A DNA stretch of 64,000 nucleotides, taken from NCBI RefSeq assembly GCF_029760935.1, contig NZ_CP121684.1, positions 1,116,001-1,180,000 of the forward strand. Reading direction: 5' to 3'. Origin of the DNA: Lysinibacter sp. HNR. GTDB taxonomy: Bacteria > Actinomycetota > Actinomycetes > Actinomycetales > Microbacteriaceae. The notes under the pieces were generated by a model. It was given only the letters and a program-made list of their open reading frames with translations. It searched no databases and was not told the DNA's origin. Positions 52,451 to 62,521 of the stretch are shown one piece after another (the first letter of the stretch is position 1; each line of letters opens with the position of its first letter). Both the position numbers and the translations under genes were made by a program.

Positions 52451-54769
52451 ATGACCAGGGCACGTGAGAATATCAATAGAAATCATCTCCGGCGGCAACT
52501 AAAATTAGGAAAGCCCCCATCCGAAAAACTTGCCTCTCTGCGAGCCGTATTTATTTCTTTTCTCTCCCTGGTCTTTCTGGCGGCTGGGAGCATTACGCTC
52601 TCATCACCTGCTCAAGCGGCTACGATCTTGGGGCCAGGGTTTGGGTTTGATGGTGGCCGTAGCATTTTTGGAGGCTACATTGCCCCGGATGGAAGCATTG
52701 CTTATTGCCTGGAGTGGGGTAAACCCGGACCGACCAATCCCGCTTGGGCAACCACTAACCAGGGTCCTGCATCTTCCTTTAACGGTTGGGGAGAGCTTGA
52801 GATCTCTCGAATTAACTATGTTGTAACCACCTGGGGGCAAACAGCAGATCCGGTGCAAGCGGCCGCGGTTGCTGTAACCATCTGGTCGAGGCATGCGCAG
52901 TCTCAGGGGGCTCAGGTATCAGATTTTTCGGATAGCCACCCGTATGTTTTTCAAGCCTTATCCGATCCCAATATACGCGCCAGGGTTTTTGAGTTGCGTG
53001 ACATGATGACCCGGGCGGCAGATAACTATACGCCCGTGCCGATGCAGCCACACGGATTATTGAGCGTTGAACCCCACGATGCGGGGCATGATCGTGGATG
53101 GGTGAGTGTCAAAGACCTTGCCCCTGGCACGCGCGGGACGCTTGTTCTCGACGGGGCTGTTTTTGATGCCACCGGAAGCCCCTCGATAACCGGGGCCGAG
53201 AGCGGCTCACGATACTCGATTACCTATATGCCAACAGACGAGCAGCTCTCAACGGTGTCCACGACACTGACCGGAACCTTCACCATGCCCGGTAGGCCGG
53301 GAGATCACATTAATCTGTGGGTCACGCCGCCGAGGGGCCAAACCATAGGAACCCCGAGTTCTGCTCTTGAAGATTATCGTTTTTCACTGACCGTAACCGG
53401 TGAGCCTCGTGATCTGCGCTTTTCCCCGGTTGTGCAGACGCAGGTTCCCACGGTCATCGTTGAGAGAGGTGAACGTTTCACCGATACTCTTTATCCGTCT
53501 TTAGCCCCGGGGAGTCTTCCCTGGAGACGGCTCAGTAGTGGCAATTATCTTCCCATAACTCTGTGGTGTCAGGCATATGGGCCGCTACTTTCTCCGCCCA
53601 CGCAGTCTTCGCTGCCCGATCCCGATGCTCCTGTGTTCGGTAAGAAGATTCTTATGAGTACGGAAGAATCTCCCGCAGAGCCCTGGAAGATTCCCGTGGA
53701 CGTTAGTTTCGATGGGGTGGCTGAGCAAACCGGTTACTACACCTATGTTTGTGGTGTTGATGCCCATCAGCAACAGGATGCCCGCAGTGTTCAGGCGTTA
53801 CCCACCGATTACTTTTATCAGCACGATTACGGACTCGTCGAAGAAACCCAGGTCACTCCAATGCGCGTGCGGTTTGATACACAACTTGACGCTGCGATGG
53901 TGGCTCCGGGAACCCAGGTCTCCGATGCTATTATCCCGAGAACAGAAAGCGGGGGATGGCTCGAAAGCGGGGACGGGATAATTCCCGTTACGCTGGAGGG
54001 AACCGCGTATTGGAGTGAGTCGCAACCCGAACGCTCGCAAACGGCACCGGACGGCACAGAGGTGGTGGGTACCTACTCAATGACACTTCTGGGTCTCCAA
54101 GAGGTTTTGAGCTCTCCTCTCACCACCCCCTATCGTGTCGGGTGGGTTACGGTTCAGTGGTGTATCCCCTCAGAGCTACAGCTGGAAAGCTATCAAGATT
54201 TAATAGAGGATTGGTGCGATGATTACGGGGTTCCGGCGGAGACAGTGAAGCTTGAGTGGCCACAAGTAGTGACGCAAGCCACCACGGAGGCGCTTGTTTC
54301 TCAGGAGATATCAGACGTTGCCACCGTCAGCGGGATAATGCCCACCAATCCAGACCTTCTGCTTAACCTGAGCTTTGAAGCTTTTCTACAGGAAGGAAAC
54401 GGCGTAAAAACCTCGGGGCACCCTCCTCGATGTGAACCTGATAACAGGGTCTTTCGTACGGAGCAAGAACCCCTCGCGGTGGGGTCTACGGGCGACTATG
54501 TGAGTGCTCCTTACAGAACACAGAAAGCAGGGACATATTTTTGGGTTGAGACTCTCACCTGGCTCGACAAGCGTACTCAGGAGACCGGAGTTATCAGTGT
54601 GGGAGAGTGTGGTACACCCTCTGAAGCCACCATTGTCAGCAGCCCACCCGTACTAGCAACAACGGGAGAAGACGCTCTTTCGTTTTTAGTGACTGGCGGG
54701 ATGATGATTGTCACGGGGATTGGTTTTGTCGTCTTTATGAGGCGAAAAAGCTTGCGCAAGAGCCGCTAA
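52451..54769 (+). CDS. Cell-wall-anchored surface protein with thioester-domain-like head and LATTG signal
   Basis: A 772-residue surface protein. Order: basic N-terminus; signal peptide ending near SSPAQA; a head (about 60-160) resembling Cys-Gln thioester adhesin domains with Cys86 in AYCLEWG and a tryptophan motif AVTIW ending at Trp145; a beta-rich middle; three repeats of about 125-150 residues (starting near 334, 486 and 615) with paired cysteines; LATTG at 735-739, a hydrophobic span, and RRKSLRKSR. LAxTG is the class E sortase type. In canonical thioester domains a Gln lies four residues before the Trp; here that residue is Ala141, the nearest Gln being Gln136. The start is the ATG at 52451 after AGGAAG; the frame is open to a GTG at 52361. 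Role in adhesion is inferred. Confidence 0.8.
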   Translation: MTRARENINRNHLRRQLKLGKPPSEKLASLRAVFISFLSLVFLAAGSITLSSPAQAATILGPGFGFDGGRSIFGGYIAPDGSIAYCLEWGKPGPTNPAWATTNQGPASSFNGWGELEISRINYVVTTWGQTADPVQAAAVAVTIWSRHAQSQGAQVSDFSDSHPYVFQALSDPNIRARVFELRDMMTRAADNYTPVPMQPHGLLSVEPHDAGHDRGWVSVKDLAPGTRGTLVLDGAVFDATGSPSITGAESGSRYSITYMPTDEQLSTVSTTLTGTFTMPGRPGDHINLWVTPPRGQTIGTPSSALEDYRFSLTVTGEPRDLRFSPVVQTQVPTVIVERGERFTDTLYPSLAPGSLPWRRLSSGNYLPITLWCQAYGPLLSPPTQSSLPDPDAPVFGKKILMSTEESPAEPWKIPVDVSFDGVAEQTGYYTYVCGVDAHQQQDARSVQALPTDYFYQHDYGLVEETQVTPMRVRFDTQLDAAMVAPGTQVSDAIIPRTESGGWLESGDGIIPVTLEGTAYWSESQPERSQTAPDGTEVVGTYSMTLLGLQEVLSSPLTTPYRVGWVTVQWCIPSELQLESYQDLIEDWCDDYGVPAETVKLEWPQVVTQATTEALVSQEISDVATVSGIMPTNPDLLLNLSFEAFLQEGNGVKTSGHPPRCEPDNRVFRTEQEPLAVGSTGDYVSAPYRTQKAGTYFWVETLTWLDKRTQETGVISVGECGTPSEATIVSSPPVLATTGEDALSFLVTGGMMIVTGIGFVVFMRRKSLRKSR

Positions 54770-54890
54770 GGATAAATTTAAGAATATATATTTTAGTGTT
54801 TGAAATATGCGGAAGCAGGAGCATATAGTTAAAGCCAAGAAATGATTGGCAACACGTCGACCATCATACTCAGTTCAGGAGGAGGGCATC

Positions 54891-55514
54891 ATGTCTGGTA
54901 CCGCGGAGGAATACGCACGCTCGGTCAGATCAGGGATCAATGCCATTTGGTGGCTCTACCTGATTCGCGGGATCTGTGCGATTATCTTTGGAATCATCGC
55001 ACTGAGTTCTCCGGGTGTGGTGGCCGGCGTGCTTGCCGTGATTATCGGCATCTACCTGATTATAGACGGGGTGTTTATCGCGGTGGGAACAATTGTGCGG
55101 CGGCAGAATATCCCCGGCTGGGGATGGGGCTTTACCCGCGGAATTGTGACGACTCTTGCCGGAGTCTTCATCGTGATTTTACCGACGTGGAGCGCGGCTA
55201 TTGTTGGGTCGGTCATAGTCTGGACAATGATTATCCTCGCTCTTCTTGCCGGAGTGTACGGCGCTATTCGCGCCTTTCGTTCCCGCCGGTATAACTCTGT
55301 GTGGGGTTGGGGAATGGTCTCGAGCGTACTCACCCTGGTGCTCGGTATTATCTTCGCCATCCTGGTGGTCTCTAATCCCAGTTTCGCGGTTAAGGCACTT
55401 GTCTGGGTCGCAGGCTTTTGGGCCTTGATTGTGGGGTTGGTGCTCACTTTTATGGCTGTGCGAGTGCGTCGTGAGCTTCGTGAACTCGGCGAAACTTTCA
55501 CAAATGCGGTGTGA
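54891..55514 (+). CDS. HdeD-family (DUF308) membrane protein
   Basis: A 207-residue protein with six hydrophobic segments in three similar pairs, including LIRGICAIIFGIIALSSPG and the VNPS-type VVSNPS turn, characteristic of the HdeD acid-resistance family. The biochemical role is not known. The start is the ATG at 54891 after AGGAGGAGG; a longer frame to 54846 lacks a ribosome site. The 3' end overlaps the nitrilase-like gene by about 11 bases. Confidence 0.88.
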   Translation: MSGTAEEYARSVRSGINAIWWLYLIRGICAIIFGIIALSSPGVVAGVLAVIIGIYLIIDGVFIAVGTIVRRQNIPGWGWGFTRGIVTTLAGVFIVILPTWSAAIVGSVIVWTMIILALLAGVYGAIRAFRSRRYNSVWGWGMVSSVLTLVLGIIFAILVVSNPSFAVKALVWVAGFWALIVGLVLTFMAVRVRRELRELGETFTNAV

Positions 55515-56352
55515 CCTTCTCCCCGTCGACGTGATTACCACCGTGCCCGTAGCGGCTGTGCAGTTTAGCCCGGGCCCAGAGCTTGCTGATAATTTGACAA
55601 AAATTATCTCCCTCACTGAACGTGCCGCCGAAGAAGGGGCAAAGCTGGTTCTCTTTCCTGAATACTCCCTGCACTTCACCCCAAGAATGAGCCGAGAAAC
55701 AGTGACTCGGGCAGAAAGCGTTGCTGGCCCTTCGGTAACGGCCCTGCGCAATACGGCACACAGGCTCGATATCTATATGGTGTTTGGGTTTATCGAAAGT
55801 ATTCCGGGGGAGAGCAATCGCGGCTATAACACGGTGCTTGCGATCAACCCCCGTGGAGAGATCGTCGCGAGCTACCGCAAAGTACACCTTTATGATGCCT
55901 TTGGACAGCGTGAAAGCGAGTGGATACTTCCCGGGGACATCGCTGAACCTCCCGTTTTCTGGATAGAGGATCTGGGGGTAGGGCTGCAAACCTGTTACGA
56001 CCTGCGCTTTCCTGAGAGCACTCGTTGGCTTGTTGATGGAGGAGCAGAGCTTGTCCTCGTCCCTGCCGAGTGGGTTGCGGGAGACTTTAAAACCCACCAC
56101 TGGAAAACGCTGCTTGCCGCGCGCGCCATTGAAAACACCGTCTATATTGCAGCAGCCAACCACACCCCGCCAATCGCAGTGGGCAACACGTCGATCATCG
56201 ATCCCCGAGGACAAACACTGGCAACAATTGAGTATAGTGAGGGAGCGATTCGAGCCGAAATATCCCGAGAAACCCTCAACAGTGTTCGTAAGATAAACCC
56301 TGCGCTGGCGCTGAGAAGGTTTAGTGTGCAATCTGCGGAGTTTGATAAATAG
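55504..56352 (+). CDS. Carbon-nitrogen hydrolase (nitrilase superfamily)
   Basis: A 282-residue cytosolic amidase-type enzyme with the full catalytic triad: Glu53 in FPEYS, Lys126 in YRKVHLYDAFG and Cys164 in TCYDLRFPE. The YRK-HL-DAF and TCYDLRFPE blocks suggest the Nit2/omega-amidase or deaminated-glutathione amidase branch. The ATG at 55504 lies inside the end of the HdeD-like gene; a GTG at residue 10 could also start it, and neither has a clear ribosome site. The frame is open to 55429 but that part reads as HdeD in another frame. Confidence 0.88.
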   Translation: MRCDLLPVDVITTVPVAAVQFSPGPELADNLTKIISLTERAAEEGAKLVLFPEYSLHFTPRMSRETVTRAESVAGPSVTALRNTAHRLDIYMVFGFIESIPGESNRGYNTVLAINPRGEIVASYRKVHLYDAFGQRESEWILPGDIAEPPVFWIEDLGVGLQTCYDLRFPESTRWLVDGGAELVLVPAEWVAGDFKTHHWKTLLAARAIENTVYIAAANHTPPIAVGNTSIIDPRGQTLATIEYSEGAIRAEISRETLNSVRKINPALALRRFSVQSAEFDK

Positions 56353-56447
56353 CATCCCATAAGAGAATAAACAGACCGTACCCAGCGCGTTCACATAGAA
56401 TACATAGCCATACGAAGCATCCTGTCATTGTGCGGAAGGAGCAATCA

Positions 56448-58124
56448 ATGAATACACCAGAGAATCCCACGAACCCAGGATCGCAAAACCCAGAATCACC
56501 TCAACCTCACGGAGACCAGCCTGTTTCCGCAGAAACAGCGGCACCAGGTCCCGTTCCAGCATCAGGTGAGGTCCCCGCTGCGCCGACCACGGCACAGTCA
56601 GCACCCCCCGCAAGCCAACAGGCAGCATCATCGGGGAACGCAACGCAGCAACCCGCCTCGCAGCAACCCGCCCCCACTAATCAACAGCCTTATGGAAATC
56701 AGACTCACCCGTCCCCACAGTCCGCTCCGCAGCAAACCGGTCACTACGCTCCTGGCGCTCACGCTCCGGGGACTCACGCTCCCGGAGTCCAGGCTTCTGG
56801 AACCTACGCGGGTGTACAGCCTCCTCAACCTAATCAGGCCCCCCCGTTCGGTACCCCACAAGCGGGGCAGTTCCCACAGGGGGCGGCATTTGGAGCTGGC
56901 GCTGCGACGACATCTCCGAGCGCTCCCAGAAAGACAAGCCGATCATTCCTGGTGGTAGGAGGAATCGCGCTTGCCGCTCTGATTGGTGGAGTTTCCGGTG
57001 CGGGAATCACCGCCGCTATAAGTGCCCAAAACGACACCGTTATACGTGGTGAGAACGGACCCCAGACGATAACCGTAAACAATACCGACGAGGTCTCGGT
57101 TGTTACAGGAATTGCCGCTGAGGTTATGCCGAGTGTGGTCACTATTTCGGTTGCAAACGGCAGCAACGCGGGCAGCGGCTCCGGCGTGGCGATTGATGAT
57201 GATGGGCACATACTCACCAACAACCACGTGATAACCCTTGATGGAGAAAGCGCAGAAGGAATGACCATACGCGTTCATACGAGCGACGGTCGAATCCTTC
57301 CCGCGACGGTTGTGGGAACAGACCCCATGGCCGACCTTGCGGTCATCAAGGTAGAAGATGCAAACCTTCCCGCAGTTGAGTTTGCCAACTCTGAAAAACT
57401 TAACGTGGGCGATCTGACGGTTGCCATTGGAGCGCCACTTGGCCTCCCCGGAACCGTCACGAGCGGTGTGGTCAGCGCACTAAACCGCGGTATCACGGTG
57501 GGAACCACCACTACTCCCACCGATCCGGAGAACCAAGAACCGAACCCCTCAGATCCCCGCAGCCCGTGGAACTTTGATCTTCCCGGACAAGTCCCGCGTT
57601 CCTCCGGTACCGTGAGTTACGTTGCGCTTCCCGTTATTCAAACGGACGCCTCCATCAACCCCGGCAACTCGGGCGGCCCGCTGCTCAACAGTGAAGGAAA
57701 GCTCATTGGTATTAACGTTGCCATTGCAAGTACTGCAGCCGCTGAAGACAGTACCGCAGGAAGCGTCGGCCTCGGCTTTGCAATCCCGTCGAACCTGGCT
57801 CAGCGAGTTGCCGACAGCATTATTTCGGGCGAACCAACATCGCACGGACTGCTGGGCGCAACCGTAACGGATTCTAGCCGGGATGCCAACGCAACGGTGG
57901 CGGGTGCTACCCTGAGAGACGTGAGTGAAGGCGGAGCGGCAGCGGCTGCTGGGCTTCGCTCCGGCGACACGATCGTAAAGTTCAACGGTATTCCCATTAC
58001 CAATAGCACCGATCTCACCGCGCAGGTTCGCTATCTTCCCGGTGGCAGCAGGGCCGAGGTCGAGTACGTTCGTGATGGTAATACCCATACGACCGAGGTC
58101 ACCTTGGGAACGCTCGACCAATAG
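56448..58124 (+). CDS. Membrane-anchored HtrA/DegP-like serine protease with PDZ domain
   Basis: A 558-residue envelope quality-control protease. The N-terminal 160 residues are cytoplasmic and low in complexity (Pro/Gln/Ala-rich, with HAPGTHAPG repeats), then one membrane segment (about 168-190), a trypsin-like domain with His259 (NNHVITL), Asp296 (DPMADLAV) and Ser408 (GNSGGP), and a C-terminal PDZ domain (about 465-555, GLLGATVTD, GLRSGDTIVKFNG). The ATG at 56448 follows GGAAGGA; a TAGAAT -10-like element at 56396 may be its promoter. A strong terminator lies downstream. Confidence 0.93.
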   Translation: MNTPENPTNPGSQNPESPQPHGDQPVSAETAAPGPVPASGEVPAAPTTAQSAPPASQQAASSGNATQQPASQQPAPTNQQPYGNQTHPSPQSAPQQTGHYAPGAHAPGTHAPGVQASGTYAGVQPPQPNQAPPFGTPQAGQFPQGAAFGAGAATTSPSAPRKTSRSFLVVGGIALAALIGGVSGAGITAAISAQNDTVIRGENGPQTITVNNTDEVSVVTGIAAEVMPSVVTISVANGSNAGSGSGVAIDDDGHILTNNHVITLDGESAEGMTIRVHTSDGRILPATVVGTDPMADLAVIKVEDANLPAVEFANSEKLNVGDLTVAIGAPLGLPGTVTSGVVSALNRGITVGTTTTPTDPENQEPNPSDPRSPWNFDLPGQVPRSSGTVSYVALPVIQTDASINPGNSGGPLLNSEGKLIGINVAIASTAAAEDSTAGSVGLGFAIPSNLAQRVADSIISGEPTSHGLLGATVTDSSRDANATVAGATLRDVSEGGAAAAAGLRSGDTIVKFNGIPITNSTDLTAQVRYLPGGSRAEVEYVRDGNTHTTEVTLGTLDQ

Positions 58125-58218
58125 CTGCTCGCCTCATTTAGCCCCTCAGGCATACGTTTTCTAGGGGGCGCGAAAAACTCCCAGCGCTTTGGGCGTGATA
58201 TTAACCCCAGAGCCTGTG

Positions 58219-58260
58219 AAAACCCGCTTCCGCAGTGTGAAAGCTCGGAAGCGGGTTTTT
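58219..58260 (+). terminator. Terminator after the HtrA-like gene
   Basis: AAAACCCGCTTCCG (58219-58232) pairs perfectly with CGGAAGCGGGTTTT (58246-58259) around a 13-base loop, ending in TTTTT. The symmetric A- and T-rich ends mean it could work in both directions. Confidence 0.88.
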
Positions 58261-58393
58261 CGGCGGGTGTCCGGTAGCTGCGCACCGCGCTCCTTGATGA
58301 CTCGCTCCAAGGAAATAGTTATTAGCTATACGGTATTGTCAAACGCACGGGATGCTCTTCGGGCGCTAGATCAACAACGAATGTGAGGAATGA

Positions 58394-61366
58394 GTGGCAC
58401 GGTTTACCTTCAATCAAGGAAACCTGCGCAAGCTTGCTTCCCTTCCCCTCTTCGCCCTCACCGCACCCGTGCGCTGGCTCACACCCCGATCAATGGATCG
58501 CTGGGTCATTGGCTGTGGTTCCGGTATCGGCGAGGGTGCTCTGGAAATTTATCGGGAGATTGAGCAGCGCTTCCCGGAGCACTCACTTGTCTGGCTGACA
58601 CACGGGGCGGAACATCGACGTGAAGCTCGCAACCTGGGCATTCGAACCTTATCGCGCAATAGTTTTCGCGGGTGGTGGTACACCGTGCGGGCGGGAACGT
58701 GTGTGGTTACTCACGGTTTTGGCGACGTGAACCGCTACGGGGTGATGGGATCTTACCTCGTTCAGCTCTGGCACGGTATCCCGCTTAAAAAACTTCACCT
58801 TGATTCTCCTGTGACTACACAACTCCGCTTACCCTGGCCGTTTCAGCGAATCATCACGGGGCTCTACGGAAGAAGCACACGCTCGATCTCTCTTTTGACC
58901 ACCGCATCACCATTAGCGGCAACACGCATGCGATCAGCTTTTAGGCTTGCACCTGAGCAGGTGACGATCACGGGTGACCCCCGCAACGATGTTCTTTTTT
59001 ATGCAGATGCGGCAACACGGCGTAACCGAGCGCGTAAAACAATCGAAAAAGTTTTGGGGCTTACCCTAGGTCAGGAATCGTTAGTTTTATACGCTCCAAC
59101 CTGGCGTGATGGAGATCCCGATCCGGTCTCGCCCTCGGATAGAGAATGGGATCAGCTTGCACTCCTCGCAGAAAAACACAATCTGCGTATTCTTGTGCGC
59201 TCTCATCCGCTTGGAGAAGGGGACTACAGACGCGGTACGCAGCGGAGCTCTCGTGTGCACCTTCTGGGGGCAGAAGTGCTGAGTCACATTACTCCGGTGC
59301 TACCCGCGTATGACACCGTCATCACAGACTATTCTTCAATCGCCTGCGATTTCTCCCTCACCGGGGGAGCGATCCTCTGGTTTGCCCCAGATCTCGTGTC
59401 CTATGAGCGCTCGCGTGGCTTCTACGAGCCCTATCGGCTTACCAGCGAGGGCAGCTACTCTCGCGACTGGAACGGTCTCTGCGAACAGCTAGACACGCTG
59501 TATTCACATGCGAATGCGTGGGAAGCAGCGTGCGCGCGTTCCAAACGCCTAGCGTATCGATACTTTTCTTTTGAGGATGCTCTGAGCGCTAGGCGGGTGC
59601 TCGACGAGGTGCTCACCCGGCGAGCCGCCTCCGTACTGCCAAACCTGACGGCGACCCCGCTTCCCCCGTCGAAGCCCGTCACAAAACCTCAGGCGAGAGA
59701 TAACAACAGGGTTGCTGCTGATGAGCGCAGTGCCTTTGTCTCACCTGTCGAAACTCAGGTTTTATCAATCACCCCCTCCTCCAGGGACGAGCCTCCCGCC
59801 ATTATTGTTCGTGGCACATCAGCCACGGGTTTGGTGCCACGCTCTCTTGTCCTCACCGGACAACAGGCGGATTTACCGGGTTCGATTACTGCCCTGGAAC
59901 CGTTTGACGGTGACCGGATTACGTGGCAAGCCCGGATTGAGCTGCTTACTTCCTCACCCACAACGATATCTGCACAGGTCATCCGCGACAAAAATTCCCC
60001 CTCTAAAATGTTGCCACCACCCAGTGGAGAGTACGGGTTGTTAGCCCTCGGGGATGAGTCAGGCCCTTCCCCCGTTGATACAACGCTCACCTGGGTTGGG
60101 ATTGATGCCAAGCCCGATACGTTGGTGAGTGTGGGGGAGTGGTGCTCGGTAACCTGTACGCCAGCGCCCAACGCCGCGGTGGTTATCAGTATTGGTCCAC
60201 CGGTGTTTCCAGATGAACTCCTGGAGACGGTTCAGACCCAGCGTGAGGCTCGCTATCGATCTCGTCCGATAAGCGTCGAAGACGCGGTGTTCTTCGAGAG
60301 CTTCTACGGGAGGGTGGCAACCTGTAACCCTGCGGCTATTGATCGTGAGCTTGCGCAGCGAGCTCCCCACATCACGCGATACTGGAGTGTTCGTGACCTT
60401 TCCGTCGCGATACCGGAGGGAGCCATCGCCCTGGTGGAAGGGAGCGAGGAGTGGTGGAGAGTGCGTGCCTCTGCTCGTTTGCTGGTGGTGAACGACTGGT
60501 TGCGTAAGAGGTGGAAGCCTCGCCCCCACCAGACCGTGATGCAAACCTGGCACGGTACCATGCTCAAGCGTCTTGCTTTGGACCGCTCGCATGTAGGTCC
60601 CAGACAGGCCGTAGCTATTATCAGAGAGAGCCGTCGCTGGGATATATTACTCTCGCAGAATGAACACAGCACCCGTGTCTTTCGTCGATCGTATCGTTTT
60701 CGCGGTGCGATCTGGCAGATTGGTTACCCCCGTAACGACAGCCTGGTGACACGCGATGGTGAAGAAGCCAGGCACTCGTTGGGCATCCCGCTAAAGAGTC
60801 GGGTTGTTCTCTATGCCCCCACCTGGCGAGACGGTTCCGCCGAGCTGGTAGACACCATCGGTTTAGCCGAGATGAGTCGTGAACTGGGGGAGGAGTGGAC
60901 GATCCTGGTTCGTGGGCATAGCCGAACTCACGAGTACGGTCGATACGAGGGAGATCGCAGAATCATTGATGTGTCACGCTATCCGGGACTTGATGACCTC
61001 ATTCTCGCGAGCGATATTGTTGTGACCGACTATTCTTCGGTGATGTTTGATGCGTCTGTGGCGCGCAAGCCCCTGGTCTTTTACGTTCCCGATCTTGCCC
61101 ACTATAAGAGCGACGAACGTGGTTTTACCTTTGACTTTGAGTCACGCGCTCCGGGACCTCTCACACGTACTCGGGAAGAACTTCTTGCGGCAATTCGTTC
61201 TCCAGAACAGTGGTACCCAGAATATGCCAAGCGTTATGAATCGTGGCGGCGTGAGTTTAATCCGTACGACGATGGTCACGCCGCCGAGCGCGTGGTTACA
61301 CGACTGCTCGATGACGGGTATCTACCCTACCCGCCTACGCTATCCAAGTCGGGATCTGTCGGTTGA
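58394..61366 (+). CDS. Two-domain CDP-glycerol glycerophosphotransferase (TagF-like)
   Basis: A 990-residue protein with two glycerophosphotransferase domains of the GT-B TagB/TagF type. Domain 1 (about 30-420) has LWHGIPLKKL, GDPRNDVLF, LYAPTWRDGD and TDYSSIACDF; domain 2 (about 620-975) has QTWHGTMLKRL, GYPRNDSL, LYAPTWRDGS and TDYSSVMFDAS. A beta-rich segment of about 200 residues without motifs joins them. Such enzymes build poly(glycerol-phosphate) wall teichoic acid or related chains at the inner membrane face. Two complete catalytic domains suggest two linkages or alternating additions, an inference. GTG start at 58394 after GAGGA. The stop overlaps the convergent glycosyltransferase by 27 bases. 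Confidence 0.9.
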   Translation: MARFTFNQGNLRKLASLPLFALTAPVRWLTPRSMDRWVIGCGSGIGEGALEIYREIEQRFPEHSLVWLTHGAEHRREARNLGIRTLSRNSFRGWWYTVRAGTCVVTHGFGDVNRYGVMGSYLVQLWHGIPLKKLHLDSPVTTQLRLPWPFQRIITGLYGRSTRSISLLTTASPLAATRMRSAFRLAPEQVTITGDPRNDVLFYADAATRRNRARKTIEKVLGLTLGQESLVLYAPTWRDGDPDPVSPSDREWDQLALLAEKHNLRILVRSHPLGEGDYRRGTQRSSRVHLLGAEVLSHITPVLPAYDTVITDYSSIACDFSLTGGAILWFAPDLVSYERSRGFYEPYRLTSEGSYSRDWNGLCEQLDTLYSHANAWEAACARSKRLAYRYFSFEDALSARRVLDEVLTRRAASVLPNLTATPLPPSKPVTKPQARDNNRVAADERSAFVSPVETQVLSITPSSRDEPPAIIVRGTSATGLVPRSLVLTGQQADLPGSITALEPFDGDRITWQARIELLTSSPTTISAQVIRDKNSPSKMLPPPSGEYGLLALGDESGPSPVDTTLTWVGIDAKPDTLVSVGEWCSVTCTPAPNAAVVISIGPPVFPDELLETVQTQREARYRSRPISVEDAVFFESFYGRVATCNPAAIDRELAQRAPHITRYWSVRDLSVAIPEGAIALVEGSEEWWRVRASARLLVVNDWLRKRWKPRPHQTVMQTWHGTMLKRLALDRSHVGPRQAVAIIRESRRWDILLSQNEHSTRVFRRSYRFRGAIWQIGYPRNDSLVTRDGEEARHSLGIPLKSRVVLYAPTWRDGSAELVDTIGLAEMSRELGEEWTILVRGHSRTHEYGRYEGDRRIIDVSRYPGLDDLILASDIVVTDYSSVMFDASVARKPLVFYVPDLAHYKSDERGFTFDFESRAPGPLTRTREELLAAIRSPEQWYPEYAKRYESWRREFNPYDDGHAAERVVTRLLDDGYLPYPPTLSKSGSVG

Positions 61367-62458
61367 GTGTTGCCCGCCGCGTATCAAGCCGATCAGAAAG
61401 CCCGCCCCCCAGCTCAGGTGCATGGTCGCAAAAACCACCAGCGTGTAGAGGCGGTCGCGGGGGGTGAGCGGGCCCGATATCTTGAGCGACACCAGAAGCA
61501 GGGCGCACACATAGAGCAGGGGTCCCAGGTAGAGTGCACTGGCGAGGAGCGAGGGGATGCCCGAGACGATTCCCGTGGCCTGTAGTAGAGCCAGTACCAC
61601 ACACGCAAACCAGGTGAGTACGAGCGCCGGGGGAACAAAGAAGCGCCAGGGATTACGTCCGCCGTATCGTCGAACGAGTTCTGCCCGCCAGGTTCCGGTG
61701 GCAATAAACTGTTTGGTCAGGTGCTGCCACGTATCACGCGGCCAATAGGTCACTCGAAGGTCAGGGTCAAACCAGACGGTATAGCCAAGATTACGAATGC
61801 GAAGATTGAGCTCCCAATCTTCACCTCGGCGAATACTCTCATCGTAGAGTCCCGCCTCAAAAAGTACATCACGACGGAAAATGCCGAGGTAGGCAGATTC
61901 AGCGGGTCCTGCTTCTCTGCTCCCGTGGTAGGCCCCACCTCCCAGCCCAAACGGACTGTTGTAGGCGCGAGCTATGGCCTGCTGAAACGGTGTTCTTCCC
62001 TGTGCGTGCATGATTCCGCCCACATTGGCTACGTCTCGTGTGAGAAGTGAGTGCACGCCGTCGTGTGTGTAGTTTTTGCTGAGTTCCGAGTGGGCATCTA
62101 CTCGAATAATGATGGGGTATTGACTGCGATTAATCGCAAGGTTGAGGCCAACAGGAATGTCGACACCGGGATTATCGACAAGGATGACTCGGGGGTCGTT
62201 GGCGGCAATAGACGAAACGATTTTGTTGGTGTTGTCGGTGGAAGGGCCAAGAGCAAGGATAACTTCCTTGGGGCCAGAATATTCCTGCAGGAGGATAGCG
62301 GAGACAGAGGCCGCAATATATTTTTCCTCGTTAAGAACAGGCACGATATAACTCACTCCCGGCAGGGTGGTGGGTAGTGAGGAATCCCGAGGTGGTGTCT
62401 GGCTATTGTGCACTACTCGATTTTGCCATGAACAGCTGAGATTATGTTTCCGCATCAC
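61340..62458 (-). CDS. Glycosyltransferase family 2, ExoA-like, membrane-bound
   Basis: A 372-residue GT-A glycosyltransferase. After a variable 35-residue start comes YIVPVLNEEKYI, the nucleotide-sugar metal motif IRVDAHSEL (DxD-like), and GEDWELNLRIR; three to four membrane segments follow at the C-terminus (about 278-350). It resembles ExoA succinoglycan glucosyltransferases. The sugar is unknown; context suggests teichoic acid or surface-polymer decoration. Met1 and Met2 are adjacent start options. Its 3' end overlaps the TagF-like gene. Confidence 0.88.
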   Translation of the reverse strand: MMRKHNLSCSWQNRVVHNSQTPPRDSSLPTTLPGVSYIVPVLNEEKYIAASVSAILLQEYSGPKEVILALGPSTDNTNKIVSSIAANDPRVILVDNPGVDIPVGLNLAINRSQYPIIIRVDAHSELSKNYTHDGVHSLLTRDVANVGGIMHAQGRTPFQQAIARAYNSPFGLGGGAYHGSREAGPAESAYLGIFRRDVLFEAGLYDESIRRGEDWELNLRIRNLGYTVWFDPDLRVTYWPRDTWQHLTKQFIATGTWRAELVRRYGGRNPWRFFVPPALVLTWFACVVLALLQATGIVSGIPSLLASALYLGPLLYVCALLLVSLKISGPLTPRDRLYTLVVFATMHLSWGAGFLIGLIRGGQHSTDRSRLG

Positions 62459-62521
62459 GATTCGCTACCAAAGTGATACTTGGAAAGGCTACTTCTCCAC
62501 GGTCTCGGTACCCTGGTAAAG

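Noticed and set aside
56751-56830. DNA repeats encoding HAPG/THAPG in the HtrA-like gene as a CRISPR or mobile repeat
   Set aside because: The repeats are in frame, short and imperfect, and explained by a low-complexity cytoplasmic tail.
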